Assembly: GCF_901709675.1 (NCBI RefSeq)
Contig: NC_051088.1
Coordinates: 186,001 to 250,000 of the forward strand
Length of the DNA: 64,000 nucleotides
Source of the DNA: Syngnathus acus
Lineage: Eukaryota; Chordata; Actinopteri; Syngnathiformes; Syngnathidae
Direction of reading: 5' to 3'
Below the pieces are notes generated by a model. That model worked only from the letters and a program-made list of their open reading frames with translations, was not told where the DNA came from and did no database searches. The position numbers and the translations under genes were made by a program. The stretch's first letter is position 1; each line of letters begins with the position of its first letter. This document shows positions 31,980 through 43,020 of the stretch, piece after piece.

Positions 31980-32218
31980 ATATCTTTTGCTCTCTGGGGA
32001 GTCAGATCACGCGCTGTTTGAAGCAGGGGGCGTGTCCCTCGAGAGCACACCTTCACTCATTTCCTGCTTTGTAGGAGCGGACTGGCAGATGTGTTGCTAA
32101 GTACAGCGACCTCCAGCTATTACCAAGTGAAGCATGAGCGAGGTGGTGGTCTGAGGAAGCGGGGGGCACCGGCGAATTTGTGCTCACTACAACTTCGTGA
32201 TTCAACTGCATAGCTAAC
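31980..32218 (+). promoter_or_regulatory. itpr3: itpr3 5' leader / proximal promoter candidate
   Basis: The 240 bases before the start codon are less AT-rich than the flanks and contain GGGGGCGTGTCC, a KLF/Sp-like box (about 32018-32037). A very good splice acceptor, TTTCCTGCTTTGTAG, ends at 32074, so the coding exon could begin at 32075 with an upstream non-coding exon. Two short upstream ORFs lie in this leader: 32089-32100 (3 codons + stop) and 32134-32154 (6 codons + stop). No TATA box is evident. All regulatory readings are inference. Confidence 0.45.
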
Positions 32219-32310
32219 ATGTCGGACTCAGCGTCCAGTTTCTTACACATTGGAGACCTGGTGTCCCTGTACGCCGAGGGCACCGTTAATGGCTTCATCA
32301 GCACCCTTGG
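32219..32310 (+). CDS. itpr3: Inositol 1,4,5-trisphosphate receptor, coding exon 1
   Basis: The exon encodes [20 protein letters not shown] then [11 protein letters not shown]. This is the start of the N-terminal suppressor domain (first beta-trefoil) of IP3 receptors, which tunes ligand affinity of the ER calcium-release channel. The A at -3 supports the start codon. The exon ends GG|GTGAGC after 30 full codons, phase 2; exon 2 supplies the missing base of Gly. IP3 receptors are about 2,700 residues, so this is only the first 1%. Intron 1 is 16,231 bp and full of transposons. Type 3 is preferred because of exon 2. Confidence 0.92.
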
Positions 32311-32345
32311 GTGAGCACACACACACACACGCGCGCGCGCGCACG
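32311..32345. repeat. (CA)n(CG)n microsatellite at the intron 1 donor
   Basis: It starts five bases into the intron, right after the donor. Alternating purine-pyrimidine sequence of this kind can form Z-DNA. Confidence 0.85.
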
Positions 32346-32499
32346 CAACAATACACACACTTATGTTGTCTTATGGTCATGAATAAAAACAGCTAACGAA
32401 GACACGTTAGACGACAGTCAGAGTAGAATGACACTCATGTTTGCGTTTGTGTGTGTTTGCATATGCGTGTGTATAAATGTATCTTTATAAATGTAAGCT

Positions 32500-32565
32500 G
32501 TATGTATGTATGTATGTATGTATGTATGTATGTATGTATATATATATATGTATAATGTGTGTGTG
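32500..32565. repeat. (TATG)n(TA)n(TG)n microsatellite
   Basis: Pure TGTA units run into TATATATA and GTGTGTGT. It is simple sequence only. Confidence 0.9.
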
Positions 32566-32741
32566 TGTGTTACTGTTAAGATTTGAGTGTTGTGTATGTG
32601 GAGTAGTTCTTAATTTGGGTGAATTCCAAAGTGCATGCTGCATCTTGCTGATATTGGAGATTGAAGTTCGGGGGAGCAGCAAAGACAAGCTATTTCCTCA
32701 CACAACACGTAATTCTATGCTACGAATGTTAGATAATTGAT

Positions 32742-33318
32742 TGATTGAATATTTATTGATCCCCAGGGGTGGGGAAATTCAGGCCCCAGCAGTATCCATA
32801 CCACGAGAGGGTATACAAAAGACACACAGATGGCATGAGCGCAACTCAATAGGCTCTCATAAGGCTGCCACACAACGGCGCCACAAAGAAAGTCAGAAAG
32901 TGCACAAGATAAAAGCCATCAAAGCAAAAACAAAGCTAAAAGACAAAGGAAAAAAAGTAACAGCGGCCAACCAGCACCCCTCAATACAAGAGAACACCCC
33001 AAAACACACAAAATAGCCTCCACGGGGTCCATAGACAGGTGTAAGGCGCCCAATGGACCGTGGTCGTGAATCGGTGAAAAACATCACAAAGCAGGCAAGC
33101 GTGTGAGCAGCGTCCTGGGCACCCAGTCGGGTGCACGTGCAGATGGTCACCACGGGGCTAGCATGGCGAAAGTCGTTGGTTCCGACGAGGGAGCGGACTC
33201 CCCACAGGGGTCGCGGCTGCAAGGCCAAGGCGAGGGACCCGGTCATCACTGGCCGGATAAGCAGGAAGCCGTCGTAGAGTTACACCGGCCTCGACCGATG
33301 ATCCCGGTCCCACGAAGA
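32742..33318 (-). mobile_element. LINE 3' region (CR1/L2 type), antisense
   Basis: ATTGATTGAATATTTATTGA followed by CCCCAGGGG is the complement of a common LINE 3' terminus. The rest is GC-richer UTR-like DNA up to CGATGATCCCGGTCC. No intact frame is present. Confidence 0.55.
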
Positions 33319-33654
33319 AAAAAATAAATAAAAAACATAATACGTTATTTCTGACCGATACGAGTATAAGTCATGAACTCTTGATTACTCACTGATACCA
33401 AGTAGCCAATAACATTAGTAATTTTGATCATCACTAGTTAGGTTTACGTTGAGCTTTCCATTTAGAATGAAAACAAATTACCAAATGGAATAAAAATGCT
33501 CATCAGTGGGCAAATCAGAAAACAAATTAATTTGGCTTTAAATGGGTGACATTCCTGTTGCCAATTCTGCTGGAGAATGAGTATGAATATAATAATTAAT
33601 TATTAATTTCAATTATTAAATTCATTATTAATTTCATTCAGTCTATTAAAAGTA
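33319..33654. other. Unassigned AT-rich intron DNA
   Basis: I see no gene or named repeat in these 336 bases. Confidence 0.4.
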
Positions 33655-34027
33655 GGGTAGGCAGGGTGGAATACTGGTTACCACGTCTGGCTCAAAGTTA
33701 GGAGGGTGCGGGTTCGATTCCACCTCCGGTCCTCCCTGTGTGGAGTTTGCATGTTCTCCCTGTGCCCGCGTGGGTTTTCTTGGGGCACTCCGGTTTTCTC
33801 CCACATCCCAAAAACATGCTTGGTAGGCCGATTGAGCACTCCAAATTGCCCCTAGGTGTGGGTGTGAGTGCGAATGCGGATGGTTGTTCGTCTCTGTGTG
33901 CCCTGCAATTGGTGGGCAACCGGTTCAGCGTGTCTCCCTCCTAGTGCCTGGTGACTGACTGCTGGGATAGGCCCCAGCACACCTGCGACCTCCGTGGGGA
34001 CAAGCGGTATAGAAAATGGATGGATAT
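33655..34027 (+). mobile_element. tRNA-derived SINE with RTE-like tail, most complete copy
   Basis: The head runs GGGTGGAATACTGGTTACCA to a B box GGGTTCGATTCC (33710-33721). The body has GTGTGGAGTTTGCATGTTCT and CCAAAAACATGCTTGGTAGG. The tail GGGACAAGCGGTATAGAAAA then TGGATGGAT resembles the RTE LINE 3' end (GATAAGCGGAAGAAGATGGA). This is the reference for the interrupted copy at 9755. Confidence 0.8.
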
Positions 34028-34544
34028 TAAAAGTAGCTTTTTTTTCCTTTGTTTTTGTGATGCCGATGAACAGAGCACTGACACTGCACAGTTGTGTCAT
34101 GATCAAGCCACTTGGTTCACATAGTGCATTGCGTGCGGCAATACATGTAATCAATGAAGTTGTAAGAATGTTTAGAAGAATGTAAGAGTGGAGATCCAGG
34201 CCATATTTAACAAGCAAGTGTTATACCTTAACGCATTCAATGAATGAAAGTTTATGAACTCGTTCATATTTTGGACAAATGTGAACTGAATGTAGCGCAT
34301 TTTTGCTCCATGGACATTTTTGTGAGTGCCCACATTTTGGAGCCATTGAATGGTTTTGAACGGCAATTTAGTTTCAGATGCCAGGTTTTCTCTTCTTAGT
34401 CTTCAAAATAAAACACCGCTAAACACACTGTAAACGAGGCTCATACACGGCCAATTTTTGCAAAGAAAACTTCCATAAACAGTGTGCAATCTGTGATTAA
34501 TTGATTTATTACTGCTTTCGACATTTGATTTTCTAGAATTGTTT

Positions 34545-34644
34545 TAGAAGTTCGCAAAAATCGTGACGTCATCAAACACCGGTCCGTGAAAATATTGTCT
34601 GACAGTAATCCGGTCCGTGGAGCTAAAAAGGTTGGGAACGGCTG
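34545..34644. mobile_element. Terminal fragment of the CAGTGGTCCCCAACC hAT family
   Basis: CACCGGTCCGTGAAAATATT, ACAGTAATCCGGTCCGTGGA and AAAAAGGTTGGGAACGGCTG match the right ends of the elements at 20580 and 61475. The left part is not delimited. Confidence 0.65.
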
Positions 34645-34705
34645 TTTTATAACATATCTTCAGACCAGTCCTCAATAATAAGGTACTTCTAATTAACCTC
34701 AATTA

Positions 34706-36071
34706 CCGTATTTTCCGCCCTAAAAGGCGCACCTAAAAACCTAAAATTTTCTCAAAAGCCGACAGTGCGCCTTATAGGCCAGTGCGCCTTATATATGGAT
34801 CAACTGATGAATTTGTTGATCCATACTGGTTGTACACAGTGCTCTGCCAAAATGTTTCAGTACGTTTTAGTACGACTAGTAAATTACAAGGTCGCATCGC
34901 TTCCCAGCATTACGGCAACTGTAGTCAGGGGGCGTCACCGAATAGCTGTTGTACCCGCGAGGCTATTTCATGTCAAAATAGGCTGCTCTGTTAATGTTTC
35001 GAGTAAATCTACGGATCGATATGGAAGGGAAACATAGGTAAGTAGTACCAATGCGTTAGATCGAACTTTAGTCAGTTCCGATCATTTTATAGGAGATCGT
35101 TTGAGAAACGCAATTGTTTACACTTTGCTGAGGCTCATGGGAGATTGCGAGCTGAGGCTCGTGAGACTTTGCGGATGGCTAATGCTATTGCGATAGCTGC
35201 TATACGTACCAGGCTATTTCATGTCAAAATAGGCTGCTCTGTTAATGTTTCGAGTAAATCTACGGATCGATATGGAAGGGAAACATAGGTAAGTAGTACC
35301 AATGCGTTAGATCGAACTTTAGTCAGTTCCGATCATTTTATAGGAGATTGTTTGAGAAACGCGATTGTTTACACTTTGCTGAGGCTCATGGGAGATTGCG
35401 AGCTGAGGCTCGTGAGACTTTGCGGATGGCTAATGCTATTGCGATAGCTGCTATACGTACCAGGCTATTTCATGTCAAAATAGGCTGCTCTGTTAATGTT
35501 TCGAGTAAATCTATGGATCGATATGGAAGGGAAACATAGGTAAGTAGTACCAATGCGTTAGATCGAACTTTAGTCAGTTCCGATCATTTTATAGGAGATC
35601 GTTTGAGAAACGCGATTGTTTACACTTTGCTGAGGCTCATGGGAGATTGCGAGCTGAGGCTCGTGAGACTTTGCGGATGGCTAATGCTATTGCGATAGCG
35701 ATAGCTGCTATACGTACCAGGCTATTTCATGTCAAAATAGGCTGCTCTGTTAATGTTTCGAGTAAATCTACGGATCGATATGGAAGGGAAACATAGGTAA
35801 GTAGTACCAATGCGTTAGATCGAACTTTAGTCAGTTCTGATCATTTTATAGGAGATCGTTTGAGAAACGCGATTGTTTACAGAGGGCTCGTTGGTTATTG
35901 GCTAGTGGATGCATACCGCAACCCTAGTTAACCTCAGTTTGATGCAGTATAGCTTCTATTTTATGCGCCTTATAATCCGGTGCGCCTTATATATGGACAA
36001 AGTTTTAAAATGGGCCGTTCATTGAAGGTGCACCTTATAACCCGGTGCGCCTTTTAGGGCGGAAAATACGG
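34706..36071. mobile_element. TA-flanked element with GGCGCACC/GGTGCGCC termini and internal tandem array
   Basis: The ends CCGTATTTTCCGCCCTAAAA and TTTTAGGGCGGAAAATACGG are perfect inverted repeats flanked by TA. Subterminal TGCGCCTTATA motifs recur at both ends. The centre is an array of about 250-bp units. No transposase is encoded. It is related in layout and outermost bases to the CCGTATTTTTCGG family. Confidence 0.82.
34961..35920. repeat. Tandem array, period 251 bp, about 3.7 units
   Basis: GGCTATTTCATGTCAAAATA occurs at 34961, 35212, 35463 and 35720, giving spacings of 251, 251 and 257 (the last has an extra GCGATA). Units are nearly identical, so the amplification is recent. Confidence 0.92.
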
Positions 36072-36209
36072 TAACTAAGACTACTAAAATATACATTTGT
36101 ATTATGATCATTCTACTTCGTCATAAGTGAAACTGTTCTTAAGCTAGTCAGAGGTTTAACAAAAATCAAAATACACTTCTGTTAAGATTGTTCAAATAAA
36201 TAAAATATA
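36072..36209. other. Short spacer between two TA-flanked elements
   Basis: AT-rich, without recognised content. Confidence 0.3.
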
Positions 36210-36420
36210 CCGTATTTTCTAGACGCATCTGTCGCATTTTTTTTTCATAGTTTGGCCGGGTGCGATTTATAATCCGGAGCGATTTATATGTGAAATTATT
36301 AACACATTATTACGTGATCATTACCACATTACTTACCGTGTTTTTCCATGCATAATGCGCAAAATTTAACTAATTTATTGTCCTAAAATCTGGGGTGCGC
36401 ATTATGCATGGGTACAATAA
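36210..36420. mobile_element. End fragments of CCGTATTTT-type elements
   Basis: CCGTATTTTCTAGACGCATC after TA at 36208 starts a TTTATAATCCGGAGCGATTT region. A second start, TACCGTGTTTTTCCATGCAT, follows at about 36337 with CATAATGCGC motifs mirrored by GCGCATTATGCATGGGT at about 36395. The second may be a 75-bp foldback. Right ends are missing. Confidence 0.5.
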
Positions 36421-37924
36421 TTTTTGAAGAAAATCTCCGTCGAAATAAAACTTGAAATCACACCTTTCTTCTTGTTTGTTGTCAATCGCGCATCGCATTC
36501 AGCCAACAAAAAAAAGTCATCTTCAAAAAAGAACTCCTAGTTCATTCAAATACATCCCACCCCACATGATACTAGCCACATTATCAAATAAGTGTTTAGG
36601 GTTGTATTTATTGAGACGGTGAAATCTAGAAAAATAATAATAAATATATAGAAATAATTTTTGCAAAAATGCTGCTTGTCTTTCTGCAGGCTGTCACACC
36701 ATGCCTGACGGAAGAGCTCAAGTTTAGTTGCATGCTAATTGCGCTCAAGCTTCCTGCATAATTGTGTTAGTTTCATCTGTAAACCATGTAGTTCTTCCCT
36801 TACTTTCATTGTAGGCTCTCCTCAACATATAAAACCATGCCTCCTCCCCTTACATATGATAACCTTGCAATTCATAATCATGTACTTTTTCATCATTCAA
36901 ACAGGTTTCTGAAACAGCTAAAACCCTAAACTTAGTCTTCAGTGTGATCAGAAAACAAGTGACCCTTTACAATTAAATTTCTACTATTTATATGTATAAT
37001 TGAAAACATATCTACCATTTTAATCTCAACATTTAATTGTCATTTGGTATATACGTACATACGTACATTCACCGTACATGTTATGGAAAAAGTTTGTTTC
37101 TAGGTGAAAATCATACTCGCTTTCATTTGTCCTTTTACCAAAATATTAAAATGTTTATTATTAAAATCAAGATATGAAATTATGGAGGTAGCATTTTCAG
37201 TTCCTCCAGTCATTAAATAGAATAATCGCTTTCATGTTCCAACATTAGTCAATAATAATAATACTACTACCAGTATTAATAAAAACAACAACAATAATAC
37301 GTAAGATTATCTACCTATCGGGGCACAATCAGCTAAAATAAGTAACAAATAACACTGAAAACAAACCCACACCTGACCATAGAGCCTATCCTTAACAGAA
37401 CCGTGATGACTCCCACAGGTCTCCAAACAGAAAAATAAATCACTAAATAACTAAATAAATAACTAAATACACAAACAACAAAACAGAATCAGTGAAATAG
37501 CACTTCATTAGTTCTCACACCAAGCGTGCCACCCTGTGTCAGATGTCTATTATCTATAAGTGCCGCATAAAGCATCCATAGAACTTGTTCGATTAAATCT
37601 GAATGAACTTCTATCGTTTCGATCTTATCTCCATGGACATTTGTACTCAGAAATTGTTCCAGTTCCTCTCTCTCTCTCAAATAGGAACTGATTTCTCCTT
37701 CTCGGGGCATGATACATTTGTGTGAATCCAGATCTTACAATCTGACACTTTGGGTTTGGAAATTTCTATCTTTAGGTTTATTTTCTTCTATATTCTTTTT
37801 TTATTTCTTACTCTCATTCTGCAGGAGACCTCGGGTGCATTCAATGACCACTCACTCAGTCGGAAAACGTATTAAAGGGAGAGTAAAGAGAGGATGGTTC
37901 ATCTTTCACTAACTAGCTATTTTT
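36421..37924. other. Unassigned intron DNA
   Basis: The stretch is AT-rich. A minus frame at 37489-37710 has no domain I know. It may contain decayed antisense LINE sequence (about 36690-36960), but no motif proves it. Confidence 0.35.
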
Positions 37925-38118
37925 TTAATCAGGAAAATGAAAAAAGTTAGCATTTTCTATTTTATCCATTCATTTTGGAGAAATAATGAAACGTCTTGGT
38001 TGACAATGTCATGGAAGGAAGCAATCACAATTTCCCCATTGGAAATAATTGTACGGATTGTCGCTTAAAATGTCCAAAAACAGCTATCAATTAGCACCAA
38101 AATTTGCATGGACATCTC
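37925..38118. repeat. Unclassified dispersed repeat (reverse of 17215-17480)
   Basis: GCAATCACAATTTCCCC and CAAAAACAGCTATCAATTAGC are the reverse of blocks near 17310 and 17250. It stops exactly at the TA preceding copy C. Confidence 0.6.
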
Positions 38119-38120
38119 TA

Positions 38121-39671
38121 CCGTATTTTTCGGACTATAAGTCGCGTTTTTTGTCATAATTTGGGTGGGGGGGGCGACTTATATGTGAATTTTTTCACTA
38201 ATTTTCAAAATAAAAAAAATAAAAAAGTGAAACCGTGATAAATGAACCGCGATGTAGCAAGGGATTACTGTAATTTGAATTTCAAGTGAGGTCAGCGTAG
38301 CGGCGCGGCGGTTGTTTACATAAAGGACAAAGATTCAATCACAGGATGACGAAGGGCCCCACGTACTACCGGCATCATTAGCGGCTTTGTTTGTAAGTGA
38401 CACGGAGGACGAAGAGTTTGAAGGATTTAATGATTTGGAGTGACACAGAAGGTTTGAAAAACAATTATGGCTACTCTACGGAGCTCTCTTTCACCTCCGT
38501 GGATGGAAGTCGGGGGCCGGCGCTCAGCCGGGTGGCTGTCCGGGGACGGTGGATGGGGCTCGGACATGGCTTTTACACACGCGCGGTCCTATTCTATGGA
38601 GCTCTCTTGCACCTCCATGGCTGGAGGTGCAACCTCCGGGGATGAAAGTCGATGCCGCCACACGCCTGGAAGTCGACGCCGGTGCTTGGGGCCGTGTGGC
38701 GGTGAACTATTTGTTAGTTATTTGATATATTTTATTTCGTGTAGCAACTTGTATATGTTTTTATCGTTACAGTTCAGTAGTTGTTGGCTCGTTGAACTCT
38801 TGTTTTGGTAAATAAAGAGCCGTTTACCAAACCCACGTCTTTCCTTGTACTTTGTTAACGCTACAATATAGTTATATACTAGATCTGTGGAATAACGACG
38901 AGGCTGACGTCAGGGCGTACGCGCGGCGTTGTTGACAAAGGACGAGGAATTTGATCGATGGATTTAATGATTTGGAGTGACACAGATGGTTTGATAATAT
39001 TATTGCTTATATCATAGTTATTTGATATATAATTTATATATCGTTATATGGGCCTGTGGAATATTTTGAAGTGCAAGCACCGTCAGAGGCGCGCACCCGG
39101 CCGGCATTGTTGACATAAAGGACGATCGATGGATTTAATGATTTGGAGTGACACAGATGGTTTGATAATATTATTGCTTATATAATAGTTATTTGATGTA
39201 TAATTTATATATCGTTATATGGGCCTGTGGAATATTTTGAAGTGCAACCGCCATCAGCGGCGCGCACCCGGCCTGCATTGTTGACATAAAGGGCGATCCC
39301 TTTGAGACTGCTTGCGATTTAGGGCTATACAAATAAACTTGACTTGACTTGATCGATGGATTTAATGAATTGTAGTGACACGGATAGTTTTAGAAACGTG
39401 TTATTTATGTAATAATTATTTGAATAACTCTGAATGTTACGTCAGGCCCGTTCTCAGCTCTTCCTTTGTGTTTATGTCACGTTAGCATACCTATCGTTTA
39501 GCCTGTTGCTCGTTCATGTCTGTTCTTGGTGTTGGATTTTGTCGAATACATTTCCCCCAAAATGCGACTTATACTCCGGAGCGACTTATATATGTTTTTT
39601 TTCATGTTATTGTGCATTTTATGGCTAATGCGACCTATATTTCGAAGTGACCTTTAGTCCGAAAAATACGG
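38121..39671. mobile_element. CCGTATTTTTCGG family, copy C (1551 bp)
   Basis: The ends CCGTATTTTTCGGACTATAA and CCGAAAAATACGG are flanked by TA. It contains the captured Tigger-like end (GCAAGGGATTACTGTA, near 38257), the GC-rich block (38480-38640) and two and a half units of about 178 bp with GATTTAATGATTTGGAGTGA (38960, 39132, 39358). A 50-bp LINE tail, ending ACTTGACTTGAT, interrupts one unit near 39300-39351. Confidence 0.8.
39300..39351 (+). mobile_element. Very short LINE 3' tail inside copy C
   Basis: GCGATTTAGGGCTATACAAA then TAAACTTGACTTGACTT is the last piece of an L2/CR1-like LINE. Copy F has the uninterrupted sequence GACTATCGATGG, so GATC is probably the duplicated target. Confidence 0.55.
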
Positions 39672-39678
39672 TACTTAC

Positions 39679-42668
39679 TAGGGGTGTAAATCGCGGGTTT
39701 TGTCACGATACGATATCATATCGATACAAAGAACCACGATACGATATTTGCCGATATCTTAAAGCCTGCTGTGATTCATTCACGATACATCACGATATAG
39801 TGCTCTACGATCGATATAGAACAATATCCTGATTTATAACAATTCATATGCAAAATCAACAAGGTACTGCAAACTCTTTATTTAGGAAATTACAAGAGTA
39901 TTGTAGTATATAAAGTGCTTATTTTAACACTGAACTTTATCAAATTCCTATATTTTTTCTCATATAAGTAAAGAAAATTGAATATTTCTTTTTTTGTAAT
40001 ACCATTAACTTTAAAGTGCATTACTGAACTATTTAATTACAAAACAAAAATAAGTTCTTTATAATGAATGTAGTAAACATTACACCTTGACCATATGTTC
40101 TAATCCAAATGCATTCTCTTGCAATACCAGAGAACTATACATAAATAAAATATGTATGTTGTTATTTAACTCTTCTATAAAACAAAAATAACTTAATTTA
40201 TAACTCTTTATATAGAATTTTAACATTACACGGTTTCTACTCTTTGAACTGTTCAATATGGCCAATAATACAACATGTAGTGCAAAATCAAAAGTAGTTT
40301 GTCACATGTTTGTTTAGTGCATTGAAATTTGTGATAGTGCGTTCTTTGTTAGGTTCTTCTTCAAGAAAATCAACTGATCGACATGCTCAGGTGTCAAAAC
40401 ACTACGTTCGTGACAAAACCCGCGATTTACACCCCTAGTGCTAAATACACGCTCGGAGGGCATGCTTGTCGCAGGAATACAGAGATCGGTTTTGGCTAGA
40501 TTTGCAAGGAGGGGAAACTCCATTTCATGACTTCCCCACCATTCTAACAGATTACCTTTGAGTGTTAATAATTCAGTCTCTTTGTATCTATTTACTTCCA
40601 TCTCTGCCAGCTGCTTGGATGTTTTCATGAAGTTGCTGCTCGCAGTGGTGTATGTGTCCCCAAACAGGTCCTCCATTGCTTTGTTTTTTTTTTGAGACAG
40701 GAACATATTCTAAAATGACACAAAAACACAAACATTGTTTTAGGGCTCAGGTTTATAATTATGCAGAAAACACACACCTAATTACTTATAATAATTAGGT
40801 GTTATTTATAATAATTATGCAGAAAACACACACCTGAAGCATGGAGCTCATCGTCACATGCCTCTTCAGATGGGTGTGTTGTGTGAGTTTCCTCCATTGC
40901 AGTGCCATCATGAGCCTATGTGTCTTCTTATGAACCGAAAAAAGATGTGCATTGTTAATAATTATCTGGTAATACATTTATCATGTGCTGTATCTTACTT
41001 ACTTTTTGGTCCCACAGCTGTGTAGCCTCATTTATGATATTCTTGAATGTGGCATCCCTCTCCTCTTCGCACAGAAAGGACAGGGTCTTGAATCTTGCAT
41101 CAAGGGCAGCTGCAGTGTATAATACTTCTTGGACATCTGTGTAACGATGCTGGAGCTCTTTGGCCATTGTTTGTTTCATTTCTTTGATCAGTGGCATGTC
41201 ATCCTCACAGACACAGAAATGTTCAATCAACTTAATTTTAAGTGGAGCAATGACTGAGATAGTTGGTTGTGCCTCCTCACACATTATTGTAGTTGCAGTT
41301 TTCACAGGCCTCAGTAACTATCATTTCTTCAGCTGTGGATATGTCATCTTCATTTAGTGTTTGTAAATCATTCTTCATGGACTTTCTGATTTTTTGGTCA
41401 AGGAGTGTAGCACACACAGCAGCCTGTTGCTCCAAAAAACGCTCCAGCATATCAAACGAGCTGTTCCAACGTGTGATGACATCTTGGATGAGTTTGTGTG
41501 GTGGGAGATCAAGTAGTTTTTGTTTATCTTTTAACACCGCATTGGCCAGCGTGCTGCGGTGAAAAAAACTCAAAACACGACGTACTCTACCTAAAAGACG
41601 GGCAGCACCATTGCATTTGAGTCCTTTTTGAGTTGCCAAGTTGATAGTATGTCCAAAACATTTTATGTGCGGTGACAGATGCGCCTCTATTCCTGCTACG
41701 GTCATGTTGCTGGCATTGTCAGTTACAAGAGCTGGGTTTTTATCTGCAATTAGGACAGAGGCTAGGTTCGCTCCTGTGTGAGAGTCACTTAAAACGCGAG
41801 TCTGAAGCACGTAGTTTTTTAGCGTCCATGCTGTATCAATGTAGTGGCAAGTGACCGTAATGTAGGCTTCAGTTGAGCGAGAAGTCCATCCATCTGTAGT
41901 GATAGCAACCCGTTCTGCTTCCTTTAGTTCGTGTAATACCTCCGCTTTAGCACGGGTATATAGACGTGGTACACGTTTCACTAAAGTACTGTCTCGATGG
42001 TACTTTATATCTGGGCTCTAGCGTATTCATCAACTCGGAAAGTCCCTCACCCTCCACGCTACTAAACGGTCTCAAGTCTTTACAAATATAATATGAAATT
42101 GCAGCAGTGATGGATGTAGCTCGTTTAGAGTTTTTACTTAGCATTTGGGGGAAAAATGTGCTCACGGAGGGCGTCGTGTCCGTGTTGTTTTCGCTGCCGC
42201 TGCTTGAGAGAGAGATGTTGTGTTTTTTCTTTAAATGTGCGGCGGGATTTGTGGTGTTCCCTGAATATTTGATCACCGCATGGCAGGATTTACAAACTGC
42301 ACGTGTCTTGTCCGTTGAGCCATCTTTTCTTTGGAATCCAAAGTGCTTCCAAACGAATGACTTGAAGCCCAAAGGAGAGCGAATCTCCTCGTCTTCTTGG
42401 ACACTAGCCATAGCACCAGCCCAGGAGCCGCGTAGTTGTCGGCTCCCCTTTCACGTGCCTGCTCTGCTCACAACACAACACGCCGCGCACTGCTCCCGGA
42501 AAGAGGAAGCAAGCAACAATGAACTGGATTTCAAAATAAAGTCGCGTCTAATGTCCGAGGTCAAAAACGGGCGATATAGATCGATGTTTACGTTTAGCAT
42601 CGATGCCAACAAATCGTAGAGCATTATATCGACTAATCGATGTGTATCGATGAATCGTTACACCCCTA
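39679..42668 (-). mobile_element. hAT transposon, 2990 bp, with transposase gene
   Basis: The ends TAGGGGTGTAA and TTACACCCCTA are flanked by a perfect 8-bp duplication GTACTTAC (39671-39678, 42669-42676). The left duplication overlaps the end of copy C, so this hAT inserted after copy C did. It carries a frameshifted transposase on the minus strand. Subterminal GATATCG/CGATAT motifs are dense at the left end. Confidence 0.92.
40314..42411 (-). pseudogene. hAT transposase (BED finger, RNase-H fold, hATC), frameshifted
   Basis: The start MASVQEDEEIRSPLGFKSFV (ATG at 42411) leads to a BED zinc finger CKSCHAVIKY...HLKKKH. After a one-base shift near 41975 comes the catalytic core: AITTDGWTSRSTEAYITVTC, VTDNASNMTVAG, CFGHTINLATQKGL and TRWNSSFDML. 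A second shift near 41290 leads to LYTAAALDARFKTLSF. A probable intron (about 40707-40950) precedes the hATC dimerisation domain with FPLLANLAKTDLCIPATSMP, then SERVFST and LTPEHVDQLIFLKKNL. Usual hAT transposases are 600-700 residues, and the sum fits. The hATC motif contains an odd insert RGVNRGFCHE; see findings. It cannot be translated as one protein. Confidence 0.85.
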
Positions 42669-42676
42669 GTACTTAC

Positions 42677-42974
42677 GACAATATCACAAGGATGAGCCTC
42701 TCCACGGCTGATTTAAGATAAATGAGCAGTCTCTCTGCAGCTGAAGTGCCCTGTCACGTTTGTCTTATTCCTTTCATCAGTCACGAACATTGGCGAACAC
42801 GACGTGTTCAGAGAGACTTTATGTAAGCTAAATTGTTCAACATATGCAAACACACATTCTGAGATCTTTATGAAAGCTGAATTGTTCATACGTCGTTATA
42901 TATTCAATTAAAATTGGTAAGGGTTCATTTGATATTCATTTCTCCTGAAGTCCACGTATGGGGTACCACCTCCA
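42677..42974. other. Unassigned intron DNA
   Basis: No gene or repeat is recognised in these 298 bases. Confidence 0.35.
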
Positions 42975-43020
42975 CCCATCCATCCATCCATCCATCCATC
43001 CATCCATCCATCCATCCATC
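42975..43020. repeat. (CATC)n tail of the RTE LINE
   Basis: About 11 units of CATC directly adjoin the LINE 3' end and are its (GATG)n tail read in reverse. Confidence 0.9.
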
